Source: Nocardia veterana NBRC 100344 (lineage in GTDB: Bacteria; Actinomycetota; Actinomycetes; Mycobacteriales; Mycobacteriaceae). From it: 64,000 nt of DNA. The notes below the pieces were generated by a model, which worked only from the letters and a program-made list of their open reading frames with translations, searched no databases and was not told the origin of the DNA. Below are positions 1-8,670 of this stretch, piece after piece; the stretch's first letter is position 1; each line of letters opens with the position of its first letter. The DNA lies in NCBI RefSeq assembly GCF_000308855.1, contig NZ_BAGM01000007.1, forward strand, positions 1 through 64,000. The letters are read 5' to 3'. The translations under genes were made by a program, and so were the position numbers.

Positions 1-35
1 ACGTGCCTTGTCGCTGATTGCGAAAGGGATTCACC

Positions 36-668
36 ATGGGCGTTCACCCCGATGTAGCCGTGTTGCTCGATCTTGTGCCAGCCGATTTTGCGGGCGGCGA
101 GCGGCTCGACTGGACGGCAGCCGAGGCTTTGCTCGGTACCAGGCTTCCGCGCGACTACAAGGCACTGCTGGACACCTACGGCGTAGGCGATATCGGAGAG
201 CTCGTCATTCTGCCTCCATTGCCGAGTGACGTGCCCAGGCGGGAGGGGACTCACATCGGCAGTCACACGGCCGGTTTGCGCAGGCTCTGGGACAGCGACG
301 GAGGTGTCCCCGGCGTGACGCTGGGTGCTGATGCCGTGCTGCCTTGGGGCTCAGGAATGAACGCCAACGAGATGGCTTGGCTCATGAACGACCCCGAACC
401 GGACAATTGGCCAGTCGTAGCCTGGCGGCGGCACGTCTCGTGGGGCGAGTCGCCGTGGGCCCTGTTCGAGTGCGGCATGGTCCAGTTCATCACTCGAATG
501 ATGCTGGGCCAGTTCGAATCCTGCCCGCTGAGCGATGCGTCGCTCTGGAACCGGACTGACACCTTCGTCAGCTGGCGTGAGCAACATCGACGGCTTCTGG
601 CCGGCCTGGACCCGCAGACCGGCGAGCCCGATCCATACGCTGACATGTTTCCCATCACCGAGAGCTGA
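36..668 (+). CDS. SMI1/KNR4 (SUKH) family protein
   Basis: A 210-residue soluble protein of the SUKH type. The segment near residues 40-65 (LPRDYKALLDTYGVGD followed by ELVILPPLP) matches the family pattern LP-x-x-Y-K-x-hydrophobic-x-x-x-YG-x-G. The later stretch LPWGSGMNANEMAW fits the conserved strand region. SUKH proteins often serve as cytoplasmic immunity proteins against polymorphic toxins; that role is inferred here, because no cognate toxin lies directly beside it. The ATG at 36 is preferred to an upstream TTG at 18 because AAAGGGA lies at a normal distance in front of it. The ESX-type operon at 2097-4440 is nearby on the other strand. Confidence 0.8.
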   Translation: MGVHPDVAVLLDLVPADFAGGERLDWTAAEALLGTRLPRDYKALLDTYGVGDIGELVILPPLPSDVPRREGTHIGSHTAGLRRLWDSDGGVPGVTLGADAVLPWGSGMNANEMAWLMNDPEPDNWPVVAWRRHVSWGESPWALFECGMVQFITRMMLGQFESCPLSDASLWNRTDTFVSWREQHRRLLAGLDPQTGEPDPYADMFPITES

Positions 669-869
669 CCCGAGTGGGACGAGGATGTCCCCTGATCGTC
701 GGCTGGTGGGCCATCTGGATCGGGAAATGTTGGTGAGCAACGCATCAGGCACATCTTTCCGCGACCGGTGCCATCGTCGGCATGCGTACCTTCCCGTCAC
801 ATGGAACAGGTGCGTGGGTATCGGTCTTGGGCTCGAACACAGTGCAACGAAGACCAATGAGGAGAATGC

Positions 870-1985
870 GTGTCCAACGATCTTCCGGATTGGCAATCAA
901 TCGTCAGCTCTCCTTCGGAAGCACTCCTCGAGGCTGCGGACCGGCTCACGGAGAGCGGGATCATCGGGGTCTCAGCGGCATACTCCACCACATTCGGCAC
1001 TGTCACCGGCGACTTCGTCCTCACCACGAATGGGTACGCGTCCGGCACGATCAAGGACAACTATGGCTGGGACCAAGCGGAATTTCTCGCGTCGCCGACC
1101 ACCAGTGCTGTGCGCGGTGACGTCGACTGGTGGGCGCTACGAGCGCCCCGCCAGATCAGTCAGCTCGCAGACAGGTGGATTCGCCTCGACCGGGACATCG
1201 ACTGGGCCAACCCGGACCAGGGCGGCGCGTTCGCGGTCGACATCGTCGACACACTCAGTCCCGATGCCCTCGCCGACGCCATTCGGGCTATCGCACCCCT
1301 GGCTTCCGCCGATATGTCAGAGATATCCGACGACTACGACATCTTCGGCCAAATAGCTCTCACGGCGGGCAAATGGACCGTCGTGTTGAACGGGAGCGCA
1401 CCGCACGACATAACCGGAATCTGGATGCCGCTAGTCGGCGGCATCATCGACCGATCCGCCGTCCAAGATCTGGCCTCCGTCCCGCAAACCGACGATGACG
1501 ACGTACCCCTGTGGGACGAAGCGGGTAGGCCGACCGGAATCAACGTCGCGATAACCACCCGGTCCGGTCACGCTGGGGCGCTTCAGATCCGAGCCGACCG
1601 CGTGCTCGCGGACGACGACCGATTCGCTATCGGTCCCCCCGCCCAAGTCGGTCTCACCGAACACGCGAGCCGCGTCGGCAACCTCCTCCTGGACACGGCA
1701 ACAGCGCTCGATGACCCCGACAATCCGGGTCAGGCGCTCAATAACGTACTTGCCGGCCTCACGGAGCTGGAACCGGTGATCGTGACAAAGCCACCGGAAG
1801 TCGTTATAGGAGTTGATGTTTCACCGATACTCACGCCTGCCATTGTTCTGATCAATGTACTCACCGCCCGCGTCGCCAACCTCGAAAAAACGTCCCGAGA
1901 TACGGTGATATCGACCCTCCGCGATCAACTCGATGCTGCCGCCCGACACTCACCCCCGTCCAACGGCCCAGCCGCCGAGGTGTAG
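870..1985 (+). CDS. hypothetical protein with LprG-like N-terminal half
   Basis: A 371-residue protein I cannot assign to a family. It starts at a GTG preceded by GAGGAGAA. The first 170 residues loosely follow the rhythm of mycobacterial LprG/LppX-type lipoproteins (TVTGDFVLTTNGYASG, then AVRGDVDWW and ADRWIRLD). However, there is no signal peptide or lipobox, which is odd for that fold. The C-terminal part has one hydrophobic stretch (VDVSPILTPAIVLINVLTA) followed by a probable amphipathic helix and a disordered proline-rich end. It follows the SUKH gene on the same strand after about 200 bases, so cotranscription is possible but unproven. Confidence 0.7.
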   Translation: MSNDLPDWQSIVSSPSEALLEAADRLTESGIIGVSAAYSTTFGTVTGDFVLTTNGYASGTIKDNYGWDQAEFLASPTTSAVRGDVDWWALRAPRQISQLADRWIRLDRDIDWANPDQGGAFAVDIVDTLSPDALADAIRAIAPLASADMSEISDDYDIFGQIALTAGKWTVVLNGSAPHDITGIWMPLVGGIIDRSAVQDLASVPQTDDDDVPLWDEAGRPTGINVAITTRSGHAGALQIRADRVLADDDRFAIGPPAQVGLTEHASRVGNLLLDTATALDDPDNPGQALNNVLAGLTELEPVIVTKPPEVVIGVDVSPILTPAIVLINVLTARVANLEKTSRDTVISTLRDQLDAAARHSPPSNGPAAEV

Positions 1986-2096
1986 ACGCCGCTCGCGCGC
2001 TGACCTTGCCCATACAGCTGTGCGGAGCGTGGCGACTTCGATGGGTTCCATCGACCGGATCCAAGGGACGCGGGTTCGGTGCGCCCCGGCGCAGGC

Positions 2097-2381
2097 TCAA
2101 ACGTACTGCATCCACAGCGGCATTACGAAGAAACAAACTGCAGCGCCCAGTAGGGCGGCTGCAATTCCCGTACCCCACTGCCGGGCGCGGCCACCGCAGG
2201 CACACAGCACAGCCGCCGCGATCACTTCAATCGCGTACACCACGACGAGGACGAGGATCAGATACGGATAGAAAAAGAAGGGCATCACGTTCAGCGTGAG
2301 GAAAATCGCAGCACTACGAAACGATATTGGGCCATGCCAAGCGCCGCGTCCCTGTTGCATACCGGAGCGTTCTGATTTCAT
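2097..2381 (-). CDS. small membrane protein, last gene of ESX-type operon
   Basis: A 94-residue, strongly hydrophobic protein with about three membrane spans (FLTLNVMPFFFYPYLILVLV, YAIEVIAAAVLCAC and IAAALLGAAVCFFVMPLW). It begins 6 bases after the stop of the preceding membrane-protein gene, on the same strand. It is probably translated by reinitiation, because no clear ribosome binding site is visible. An alternative ATG lies 7 codons in. The family is not recognised. As the last gene of an operon headed by ESX-type substrates, it could be an immunity or accessory membrane protein, which is inference only. Confidence 0.6.
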   Translation of the reverse strand: MKSERSGMQQGRGAWHGPISFRSAAIFLTLNVMPFFFYPYLILVLVVVYAIEVIAAAVLCACGGRARQWGTGIAAALLGAAVCFFVMPLWMQYV

Positions 2382-2387
2382 CGGACG

Positions 2388-2693
2388 CTAGTACCCCACC
2401 ACAATCAGGTAACAGCTGACGGCAGTCGAAACAATCCAGATCCCGGCTGTCGTAGCCGCAGCGAGAGCAACGCCACGGCCGGCACCGCGCGTTTTCCACC
2501 GCAACAGCAGTGTCAGGATGGTCCCGGCTATCGAAGCAGCCGTAAATGAGCCCACATACGTAGCATCAGAGCCCGAGTTCGAAATCAGGGCCGCGATCCC
2601 CATCAATATCACTTGCAGCCCGAAGAATCCCACGAGGCTCCAGGTGGCAAAGGCCCAGAAGTGGGTGTCGTCCGCCGACGGTACGCGCGCCAT
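2388..2693 (-). CDS. small four-span membrane protein, ESX-type operon
   Basis: A 101-residue membrane protein with about three or four hydrophobic segments (FATWSLVGFFGLQVILMGIAAL, FTAASIAGTILTLLL and AATTAGIWIVSTAVSCYLIV). The ATG start is chosen because it overlaps the stop codon of the upstream gene as TGATG, a translational-coupling arrangement. A longer reading from upstream would run through the C-terminus of that gene. The family is not recognised. The tight coupling to a large WXG100-like protein suggests that the two products act together, for example toxin and membrane immunity protein or substrate and anchor. Confidence 0.7.
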   Translation of the reverse strand: MARVPSADDTHFWAFATWSLVGFFGLQVILMGIAALISNSGSDATYVGSFTAASIAGTILTLLLRWKTRGAGRGVALAAATTAGIWIVSTAVSCYLIVVGY

Positions 2694-4114
2694 CAGGCCG
2701 TCCCGGTTGGTACCGGCTGGACCGGGACGCTGGGTGGAGCCGTGACCGGACCGAACGGTGTGGACGGTTTCGGGTTTCCTGGTACGTCGTACTGGTTGTT
2801 CCACTCGGAGAACGGAGCGAACGCAAGACCACCCACACCGATGTCGTGGTGAAACGGCAGATTCGTCGCCGGGCCGAGCGAGCTCCCGGACTGGGCAGGG
2901 TCCAATGCGATGGTCCGCGCACGACCGTCGGGAGTGTCCTGATAGACCTCCAACGACGGGTAGTCCGTGCGCGTACCGTTCACTTGAACTCCGTTCGGCC
3001 CAGGCTGGAACACCAAGTCTCCGTTGACCGTAACGTGGTGGCCATCGGCCCCTGGCGGCTTGGTAAGCACTTCCGGCGGCAATGGATTACCGGACTCGTA
3101 TTGGATTCGCACCGATCCATCGGGGTTCTGCCAGACTTTCCCTTCCGGGACTCCGACTTTGACTTCGCCCGGGCTTCCGTCATGATTCTCGCGGACAGAA
3201 GGGTTCTGCCGCATGACAACAATCCCGTTCTCGTAGTCGATGTATGTCGTGACCTTGGTATGTTCAGGGTCGAAGTTCGGGTCGGCTGTGCGATTGTTTC
3301 CCAAGTCACGCGCACCGGGATTTCTATGAAATGGGTTCAGGTCCGGATCGGTGACGTCCCGTTGCTCAATGTACTGCGACGCTCGAACCACACCCTGGCC
3401 GGGAACAGGTTGGATTCGGACGACGCGAATCTCGGGTCCGACACCCTGAAATTCCGGCGTATAACTCTTCGGGTTGAGGACCTCCGCCGTACTCCAATCG
3501 GAAGCACTGGTCGGCGGCCGTCCGAAAATCTGCTGAAACGCCGCAGCGGAAGTGCGGAGCCGATCGGGATCGGCCCGGGCATCCGTGGACTTGAAGCTGT
3601 CGTCGGCGACTTTGACCGCTGTCAGCGTGGTCGCGGGTGCCATCCTCGCCAGCTCGCTGTTGGCAGCGGCAATCTTGGCGCCCCATTGCGCGTCCGCGGC
3701 TTGCAAGCTCGCCACCAACCCGGGCAAACGTGAAAGCTGCACGCCCGCTTCGGAATCAGGATCGTCGATGCCGGTGACGCTCCAGTCATCTGCCACCGCG
3801 ACCGGTGGCACGACATAGTTCTGAAAGATGGCCTTGATCTCCGCGACGGGGTATTGGAGGTCCCTCGCGGCACCGGCACAGGCCGCGCTGAGGTCGTCGT
3901 AGGCGGTCGCGATCGCTCGCATCTGGGTCTGTTCGCGGTCGGCCTTGTCACCGGCGGCTCGGGCCGCCGCACCCTGCCAGGCCAAGTCGTCGTGGATCGT
4001 GGTGTGCATGGCCCCCGCCGCTTTGACAATCGCGTCGGCGATCCGAGTGGCCCGGTCGGCGACTCCCTGCAATCCCGAGGTATCCAGTGCCAGTACTTCT
4101 TTCGGAGTCGGCAC
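2693..4114 (-). CDS. large WXG100-like ESX-type protein, toxin-like architecture
   Basis: A 473-residue protein. Residues 1-100 form an alpha-helical WXG100/EspB-like hairpin with the turn LAWQGAAARAA and a following helix rich in Ala, Asp and Glu. Residues 100-200 continue helical. Residues 230-430 form a beta-rich region with repeated strand signatures (TYIDYENGIVVMRQNP, KVWQNPDGSVRIQYESG, HHVTVNGDLVFQPGPNG). The C-terminal tail is proline-rich. This layout of secretion domain plus variable C-terminal domain resembles ESX-exported polymorphic toxins, but I recognise no toxin active site. The GTG at 4114 has GGGGAGGT seven bases upstream, so it is preferred to longer readings. It is second in a four-gene operon and its stop overlaps the next gene. 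Confidence 0.75.
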   Translation of the reverse strand: MPTPKEVLALDTSGLQGVADRATRIADAIVKAAGAMHTTIHDDLAWQGAAARAAGDKADREQTQMRAIATAYDDLSAACAGAARDLQYPVAEIKAIFQNYVVPPVAVADDWSVTGIDDPDSEAGVQLSRLPGLVASLQAADAQWGAKIAAANSELARMAPATTLTAVKVADDSFKSTDARADPDRLRTSAAAFQQIFGRPPTSASDWSTAEVLNPKSYTPEFQGVGPEIRVVRIQPVPGQGVVRASQYIEQRDVTDPDLNPFHRNPGARDLGNNRTADPNFDPEHTKVTTYIDYENGIVVMRQNPSVRENHDGSPGEVKVGVPEGKVWQNPDGSVRIQYESGNPLPPEVLTKPPGADGHHVTVNGDLVFQPGPNGVQVNGTRTDYPSLEVYQDTPDGRARTIALDPAQSGSSLGPATNLPFHHDIGVGGLAFAPFSEWNNQYDVPGNPKPSTPFGPVTAPPSVPVQPVPTGTA

Positions 4115-4119
4115 GATAT

Positions 4120-4440
4120 CTACCTCCCCGAGTGCGGGTCGCCGGAATTGAGATCCGCCACGGCGGCGATGCGCTGGGCTGCTTCCTGGTCGTTGCCGTG
4201 AAAGTTGTCGGCGCACACCACCAGCAAGGCCGAGAACTCGTTGAACCGCGCCTTCAGGAGGTCTTTCGCCTGAACACTAGCCGCGTTGGACTTGGCCAGC
4301 TCGGCACCGACCGCGAGGCCCGCGAGCGATTTCGCTACCGGATCGGCATCGAGCTTCGGCGCGTTATCGATATCCGTCGGTAGCAGTGCCACCGCCCCAC
4401 CGGCTGCCCGTAAACCGTCCGGGCCTACTTCGAACGTCAT
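4120..4440 (-). CDS. ESX-1 secretion-associated protein, EspC-like (DUF2580)
   Basis: A 106-residue helical protein that starts MTFEVGPDGLRAAGGAVALL and ends in a helix around ADNFHGNDQEAAQRIAAVA. This resembles the EspC/DUF2580 family of small ESX secretion-associated proteins, which pair with larger WXG100-like partners for export. The ATG at 4440 follows a strong AGGAGGGGG. Its TAG stop lies only 5 bases before the start of the large WXG100-like gene, inside that gene's ribosome binding region. The two are therefore probably co-made and may form a heterodimer. No ESX core machinery (EccC, EccD, MycP) lies in the window, so export would use a locus elsewhere. Confidence 0.72.
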   Translation of the reverse strand: MTFEVGPDGLRAAGGAVALLPTDIDNAPKLDADPVAKSLAGLAVGAELAKSNAASVQAKDLLKARFNEFSALLVVCADNFHGNDQEAAQRIAAVADLNSGDPHSGR

Positions 4441-4491
4441 GGTCGCCCCCCTCCTGGTGCTCCGGAGATTACCAGTAGATTCCGACAATCG

Positions 4492-4752
4492 TCAGTGCCC
4501 GCACGCGCGATCGAGCCGCTGCCGCTTGGACGACGCACCTGCGTCTCCCCCAGTTCCACCGTCCGGACGAGGAGGGGTCTTCCAGCGCGTTTGCCAGTAG
4601 GCGATAGATGCCGGCAGATAGCAATGCCCGAGGCTGGTGATGGTGTAGCCGCGAGGCTCGGGAGCATCTCCGCGTCGGACCACGGCCGTCTGGCTGTAAA
4701 CAGGCCGAAAGCCGTGCGTCGGAAGCGATTCGGCACGGCTCGCGATCCGACC
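4492..4752 (-). pseudogene. relic of HxlR/winged-helix regulator C-terminus
   Basis: The minus-strand reading holds SLPTHGFRPVYS, then EPRGYTITSLGHCYLPASI and YWQTRWK. This fits the end of HxlR-type regulators (hydrophobic turn, R-x-V-Y, then x-Y-x-LT-x-LG-x-x-LLP-hydrophobic-x-x-x-x-W). No start or DNA-recognition helix can be traced upstream in the same frame. There the reading becomes arginine-rich shadow sequence antisense to the 5' end of the glycosyltransferase gene at 4972. I read it as a decayed gene fragment. The remaining intergenic DNA (4441-4971) shows no other gene. Confidence 0.35.
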
Positions 4753-4971
4753 CGAACTACCCCTCGCCCGTGCTGCTGCGCCGCGTCTGCGCGTTCGCTC
4801 TGTACGTGACCGTGCACCCGGCTGCGGCCTGGCGCTGGGAGTACATGCCAGCCCGAACTTTTCTGAGTCGGGCCGCGTCGGGAACCGGCTCGCGCGCAGC
4901 GCCGACGGCCGGGTTGTGGGAATCGGAACAATTCGATTGACCAGCGCCCGGGGGCCAGCCGATATTGAACT

Positions 4972-6873
4972 GTGCCGACCGCTCGCACCGATGCCCGCAG
5001 CAATCTCGCCGAGTCCGTTCGGTGGCTGCGGTTCTGGCGTTCCCCGGCCGACCAGCCGGGTTGGGCGCGGCCGGTGCTGTTGCTGATCGCGGCCGGGGCC
5101 GCGCTGAGCTACGCGTGGGGGATCACGCACCAAGTGCCGCATCTGTATTACGCGGCCGCCGCACGCTCGATGTCGATGTCGGTGCACAACTTCGTCTTCG
5201 GAGCCTTCGACCCCGAAGCTCGCCTCGGGATCGACAAGCTCCCCGGCGCGCTCTGGCCGCAGGCGCTGTCGGTGTGGCTTTTCGGCCCGCACACCTGGGC
5301 AGTGGTGCTGCCGCAGGTGATCGAGGGCGTGCTGACGATTCTGGTGCTGTATCACATGGTGCGCCGCGTGCGCGGGCCGGTGGCCGGGACGGTCGCGGCG
5401 CTGGTGGCGGCGGTGGTGCCGGTGACGGTCGCGCTGGGACGGGGCAACCTGCCCGACGCGTTGCTGGTGCTGCTGCTGGTGCTGTTGGCGGATCGCGTGC
5501 TGGCGTTGATCGAGAACGGCCGCCGAGCCGATGCGGTGTACGCGGGAATACTCGCTGGTGCGGCCTTCCAGGTGAAGATGGTGCAGGCGTGGTTGCCGGT
5601 AGCGTTATTCGCGGTGGTCCTGGTCGTCACCGCACCGAGAGACCTGTTGCGGCAACGGATTCGCGCTACGGCGATCTTCGGACTGGTCACACTGGTGGTC
5701 TCGCTCGTCTGGATGAGCGCGGTGCAACTCGTTCCGGCCGCCCAGCGCCCGTATGCCGATGGTAGCCACGGCAATTCGCTGTACGAGCAGGTCTTTCTGT
5801 ACAACGCGGCCGATCGCGCCGACCCGGCCTTCGATGTCGGCGCGGGAAGTTTCGGTAACGGCAAGGGACAGAGCTATCGTGCCGCGCTGGTACTCGGCCC
5901 GGACAATCGCCTCGACCACCTGTTCACCGGAGGTGGCGGCCGTGATGCCGGATGGCTCGTTCCGCTGGCGGTGTTCGCGCTGATCGCGCTGGCGATCATG
6001 GCTCGCCGCTGGGGCCGCACCGATCTGCGGACCGCGGCGGTCGGAATGTGGGGTGGTTGGTTGCTGATCCACTCGGTCGTTTTCCTGGTGGTCGGCACGG
6101 TGAACCCCTACTACCTGGCGGTCCTCACGCCGGCGGTGGCCGCACTGCTGGGCCTCGGTTTCGTCGAATACTTGCGCGCGCTGTCCCGCCCGGCCGTGCT
6201 GTGGGCGACCTGGTGCGCGGTGCTGGTCACCCTCGCGTACGGATGCCTGTTGCTGGCACCCGCGCCGCCTGCCGTGCGATGGGCGACATCCGGGGTCGCG
6301 CTGGCCTTGTGCGCGGGCGCGGCGCTACTGCAGGCATCGCCGACTCGATTCGCCGAATCGGATGCGACCGTCGCCGGGTCGCGGCGGATGGTGCTGCCGT
6401 CGGCTCTGCTGCTCGCCGCGGTACTGGCCGCGCCCGCCGCGGCCTCGTCGGCGCTGGTGGCCGACAACTACGGCTCGCTCGATATGCCCTTCGAATCCGG
6501 CGCCACCAGCGCCATCAGTCAGAAGGCGCAGGGCGAGGCATTTCGGGAGGCGCCGAACCTGCTGTCGGAGCTTCGGCACACCGCGCCCGGCGCGCGCTAT
6601 CCGCTGATCGCCTCGACCTCGATGATCGCGGCGCCCTTCATCTTCACCGCCGGGATCGAAGTCCCCGTCATCGGCGGTTTCACCGGCACCGCACCGGTGA
6701 TCTCCGTCGAACAGCTCGCCGCCATGGTGGCACACGGCGATGTCGGTCTCGCCCTCGTCACGCCGTCGGCCGACCCACGCGTGCAGTGGATCGGACGGCA
6801 TTGCAGGCTTCTCCCGGGCGGAGATTCGGTGCGGGCGTACGCCTGCGCGCCGGCCCCACCGAAGCGCGGCTGA
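4972..6873 (+). CDS. GT-C family glycosyltransferase (PMT/ArnT-like, YkcB-type)
   Basis: A 633-residue polytopic membrane protein with about 11-12 hydrophobic spans between residues 34 and 490. It has the family-39/83 luminal loop near residues 65-100 (SVHNFVFGAFDPEARLGIDKLPGALW). In this superfamily the early acidic residues of the loop bind the polyprenyl-phosphate sugar donor. The C-terminal 140 residues (from ALVADNYGSLDMP) form an extracytoplasmic domain of the kind seen in YkcB-like enzymes. The predicted role is transfer of a sugar from a polyprenyl-phosphate donor onto a cell-envelope acceptor, not further defined. The GTG start is the most upstream plausible one. The gene is monocistronic and convergent with the SDR gene. 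Confidence 0.85.
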   Translation: MPTARTDARSNLAESVRWLRFWRSPADQPGWARPVLLLIAAGAALSYAWGITHQVPHLYYAAAARSMSMSVHNFVFGAFDPEARLGIDKLPGALWPQALSVWLFGPHTWAVVLPQVIEGVLTILVLYHMVRRVRGPVAGTVAALVAAVVPVTVALGRGNLPDALLVLLLVLLADRVLALIENGRRADAVYAGILAGAAFQVKMVQAWLPVALFAVVLVVTAPRDLLRQRIRATAIFGLVTLVVSLVWMSAVQLVPAAQRPYADGSHGNSLYEQVFLYNAADRADPAFDVGAGSFGNGKGQSYRAALVLGPDNRLDHLFTGGGGRDAGWLVPLAVFALIALAIMARRWGRTDLRTAAVGMWGGWLLIHSVVFLVVGTVNPYYLAVLTPAVAALLGLGFVEYLRALSRPAVLWATWCAVLVTLAYGCLLLAPAPPAVRWATSGVALALCAGAALLQASPTRFAESDATVAGSRRMVLPSALLLAAVLAAPAAASSALVADNYGSLDMPFESGATSAISQKAQGEAFREAPNLLSELRHTAPGARYPLIASTSMIAAPFIFTAGIEVPVIGGFTGTAPVISVEQLAAMVAHGDVGLALVTPSADPRVQWIGRHCRLLPGGDSVRAYACAPAPPKRG

Positions 6874-6874
6874 A

Positions 6875-6893
6875 GCGTCCGGCGCCGGGACGC
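6875..6893. terminator. short hairpin between convergent genes
   Basis: GCGTCC pairs with GGACGC across 7 bases, directly after the glycosyltransferase stop and before the 3' end of the SDR gene on the other strand. It is a weak candidate for a bidirectional terminator, with no T run. Confidence 0.3.
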
Positions 6894-6905
6894 GCGCCGG
6901 TGAAA

Positions 6906-7664
6906 TCAGTTCGCGGCGTTCGGAACCAGATGGACGAGACCGCCGTCGACGAGAAGATCCTGGCCGGTGATGTAGGACGCCTCGGACGAGGCGAGGAAGG
7001 CGACCGCCGCGGCGACCTCCTCGGCGGCGCCGATTCGTCCCGCGACGATCTCGCCGGGCAGCGCGGCCTGTGCGGCGGCGGGAAGTTCGGATCGCAGTGC
7101 GGGTGTGTCGATATAGCCGGGGCTCACCGAATTCACCCGAATGCCCAGGGCGCCCAGCTCCGCGGCCAGGGTGCGCGCCAGATTGTGTACCGCCGCCTTG
7201 GTGGCCGCGTACAGCGAGCCGAACGGCATGCCACGATGCAGCGCCCACGAGGCGTTGACGACCACGGCCGAATCCCTCGCCAGCAGCGGGATCGCCTTCT
7301 GAACGGTGAAGAACACCCCCTTGAAATTGATGCCCACCACTCGGTCGAAGTCGGCCTCGGTCACCGTGTCGGTCGGTGGGAAGTAGCCGATTCCCGCATT
7401 GGCGAAGAGGACGTCCAGCCGGCCGTACCGCTGCCGGACGGCGTCGAACACCGCGTCGAGATCGGCCGGGTTCGATACGTCGGCCGCTACCGCGAGGGCG
7501 TCCGATCCGAGTTCTTCGGCCGCCGCCGCCAATCGGGCCTGGTCGCGCCCGGTGACGATCACCCGTCCGCCCTCGTCCCGGAACCGCCGCGCGGCCGCCA
7601 GCCCCATCCCGCTGGTGCCGCCGGTCACGAGTACCACTTTGCCGTCGAATCTGTTGTGCTGCAT
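6906..7664 (-). CDS. SDR family oxidoreductase
   Basis: A 252-residue classical short-chain dehydrogenase/reductase. It has the NAD(P)-binding TGGTSGMG near residue 12, NAG in LFANAGIGYFPP, the catalytic Ser in NASWALHRG, and YAATK as the catalytic Tyr/Lys pair. A GRIGAAEEVAAAVAFLAS stretch and a C-terminal GQDLLVDGG complete the signature. The arginine in TGRDQ after the second strand suggests NADP preference. The substrate cannot be inferred. The ATG (MQHNRFDGK) lies inside the 3' end of the upstream XRE regulator, overlapping by 40 bases, so the two are one transcription unit and the regulator probably controls this enzyme. Confidence 0.9.
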   Translation of the reverse strand: MQHNRFDGKVVLVTGGTSGMGLAAARRFRDEGGRVIVTGRDQARLAAAAEELGSDALAVAADVSNPADLDAVFDAVRQRYGRLDVLFANAGIGYFPPTDTVTEADFDRVVGINFKGVFFTVQKAIPLLARDSAVVVNASWALHRGMPFGSLYAATKAAVHNLARTLAAELGALGIRVNSVSPGYIDTPALRSELPAAAQAALPGEIVAGRIGAAEEVAAAVAFLASSEASYITGQDLLVDGGLVHLVPNAAN

Positions 7665-8569
7665 GCCGAAAGCTTGCCGAGCGGCGCGGACGGCAACCAG
7701 TGCGCAGCGAACGTGGGACAGCCACCACCAGGCTGAGCCGGTGCGACGGGCCGGACCCGGGACAGCCGGTTCAGTCGCTGCTCGGTCTCCGTACCCGGAC
7801 GTGGGTTGTACAGCACGAGCTGCCACTCGGGATGGTCCGCGACGATCAGCGTGGTGGTGTCGAAGAGTAAATCGCCCACCTCGGGATGCCGCACCGCATG
7901 CACCGCCTGTACCGGCGCGCCCACCTCGTGCCGTGCCCACAATTCGGCGAATTCACTACTGACAGTGGCGAGTTCGGCGGTCAACCGGGCGAATTCGGCG
8001 CCGCCCCCGGCCGCATCCGCGCGGTAGGCGGCGACGACCGCCGGCGCGGCGGCGGCCCAGTGCAGGTGCATCTCCCGATACCGCGCATTGGTGAAGAACG
8101 AGACGAGGCAGTTGTAGTCGTCGCAGTCGTAACCGAACGCATCTCGCGACGCGTCGTTGATGGCCAAGATGTTCCAGTACCGATCCCGCAGCACCGCGGG
8201 CCGCGGCGACCATACCGCGAGCAGCCGTCGCAGCTCCTCGCTGACCTGGGCATCGCGAGACCCGGCCGCCCGCGGCGGGTTCAGACCGGCCAGAACATAC
8301 AGGTGGGCTCGCTCCGGCTCGGTGAATCGCAGCGCCCGCGCGATCGCGTCGAGCACCTCGCCCGAGACCGTGATGTCGCGCCCTTGCTCGAGCCAGGTGT
8401 ACCAGGACACCCCGACCCCAGCGAGTTGCGCCACCTCCTCCCGCCGCAACCCCGGCGTGCGCCGCCGCCCCGAAACCGCGAGCCCGACGTCCGCCGGGCC
8501 GATCCGCTCCCGCCGAGTGCGAAGGAATTCCCGCAGCTGAGCTCTCCGCCGCTCCGATTCACTGCTCAT
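7625..8569 (-). CDS. XRE family regulator with MmyB-like ligand domain
   Basis: A 314-residue transcription factor. Residues 10-75 hold the helix-turn-helix (RTPGLRREEVAQLAGVGVSWYTWLEQGRDI), a hallmark of this actinobacterial group. Residues 100-275 form the MmyB-like ligand-binding domain (RYWNILAINDASRDAFG, then FFTNARYREMHLHW, and the closing HPEVGDLLFDTTTLIVADHPEWQLVLYNP). Members of the family typically repress an adjacent oxidoreductase and bind fatty-acid-like ligands. Here the gene overlaps the SDR gene. The last 40 residues after the MmyB domain form an atypical tail rich in Pro, Gly and Ser. The ATG at 8569 is preferred to a TTG four codons upstream; no strong ribosome binding site is visible. 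Confidence 0.9.
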   Translation of the reverse strand: MSSESERRRAQLREFLRTRRERIGPADVGLAVSGRRRTPGLRREEVAQLAGVGVSWYTWLEQGRDITVSGEVLDAIARALRFTEPERAHLYVLAGLNPPRAAGSRDAQVSEELRRLLAVWSPRPAVLRDRYWNILAINDASRDAFGYDCDDYNCLVSFFTNARYREMHLHWAAAAPAVVAAYRADAAGGGAEFARLTAELATVSSEFAELWARHEVGAPVQAVHAVRHPEVGDLLFDTTTLIVADHPEWQLVLYNPRPGTETEQRLNRLSRVRPVAPAQPGGGCPTFAAHWLPSAPLGKLSACSTTDSTAKWYS

Positions 8570-8670
8570 GACCGAGGACAACGCCGTGACCGGGGCGATT
8601 CAGTCCGGTGCGGCCGGTTGTGCAACCTCCGGATTCGACCGGACTTCAGCCCTCCGCGGCCGCCCTGCGC

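Noticed and set aside
2846..3733. Plus-strand 295-codon frame opposite the WXG100-like gene
   Set aside because: The minus-strand frame has a ribosome binding site, overlap coupling and a recognisable fold; the plus frame has none.
4495..4809. Plus-strand frame in the gap before the glycosyltransferase
   Set aside because: Low coding character; the minus-strand relic explains the stretch better.
6325..7728. Arg-rich minus-strand frame over the glycosyltransferase end and SDR gene
   Set aside because: Frame-shifted shadow of the SDR gene with no motif of its own.
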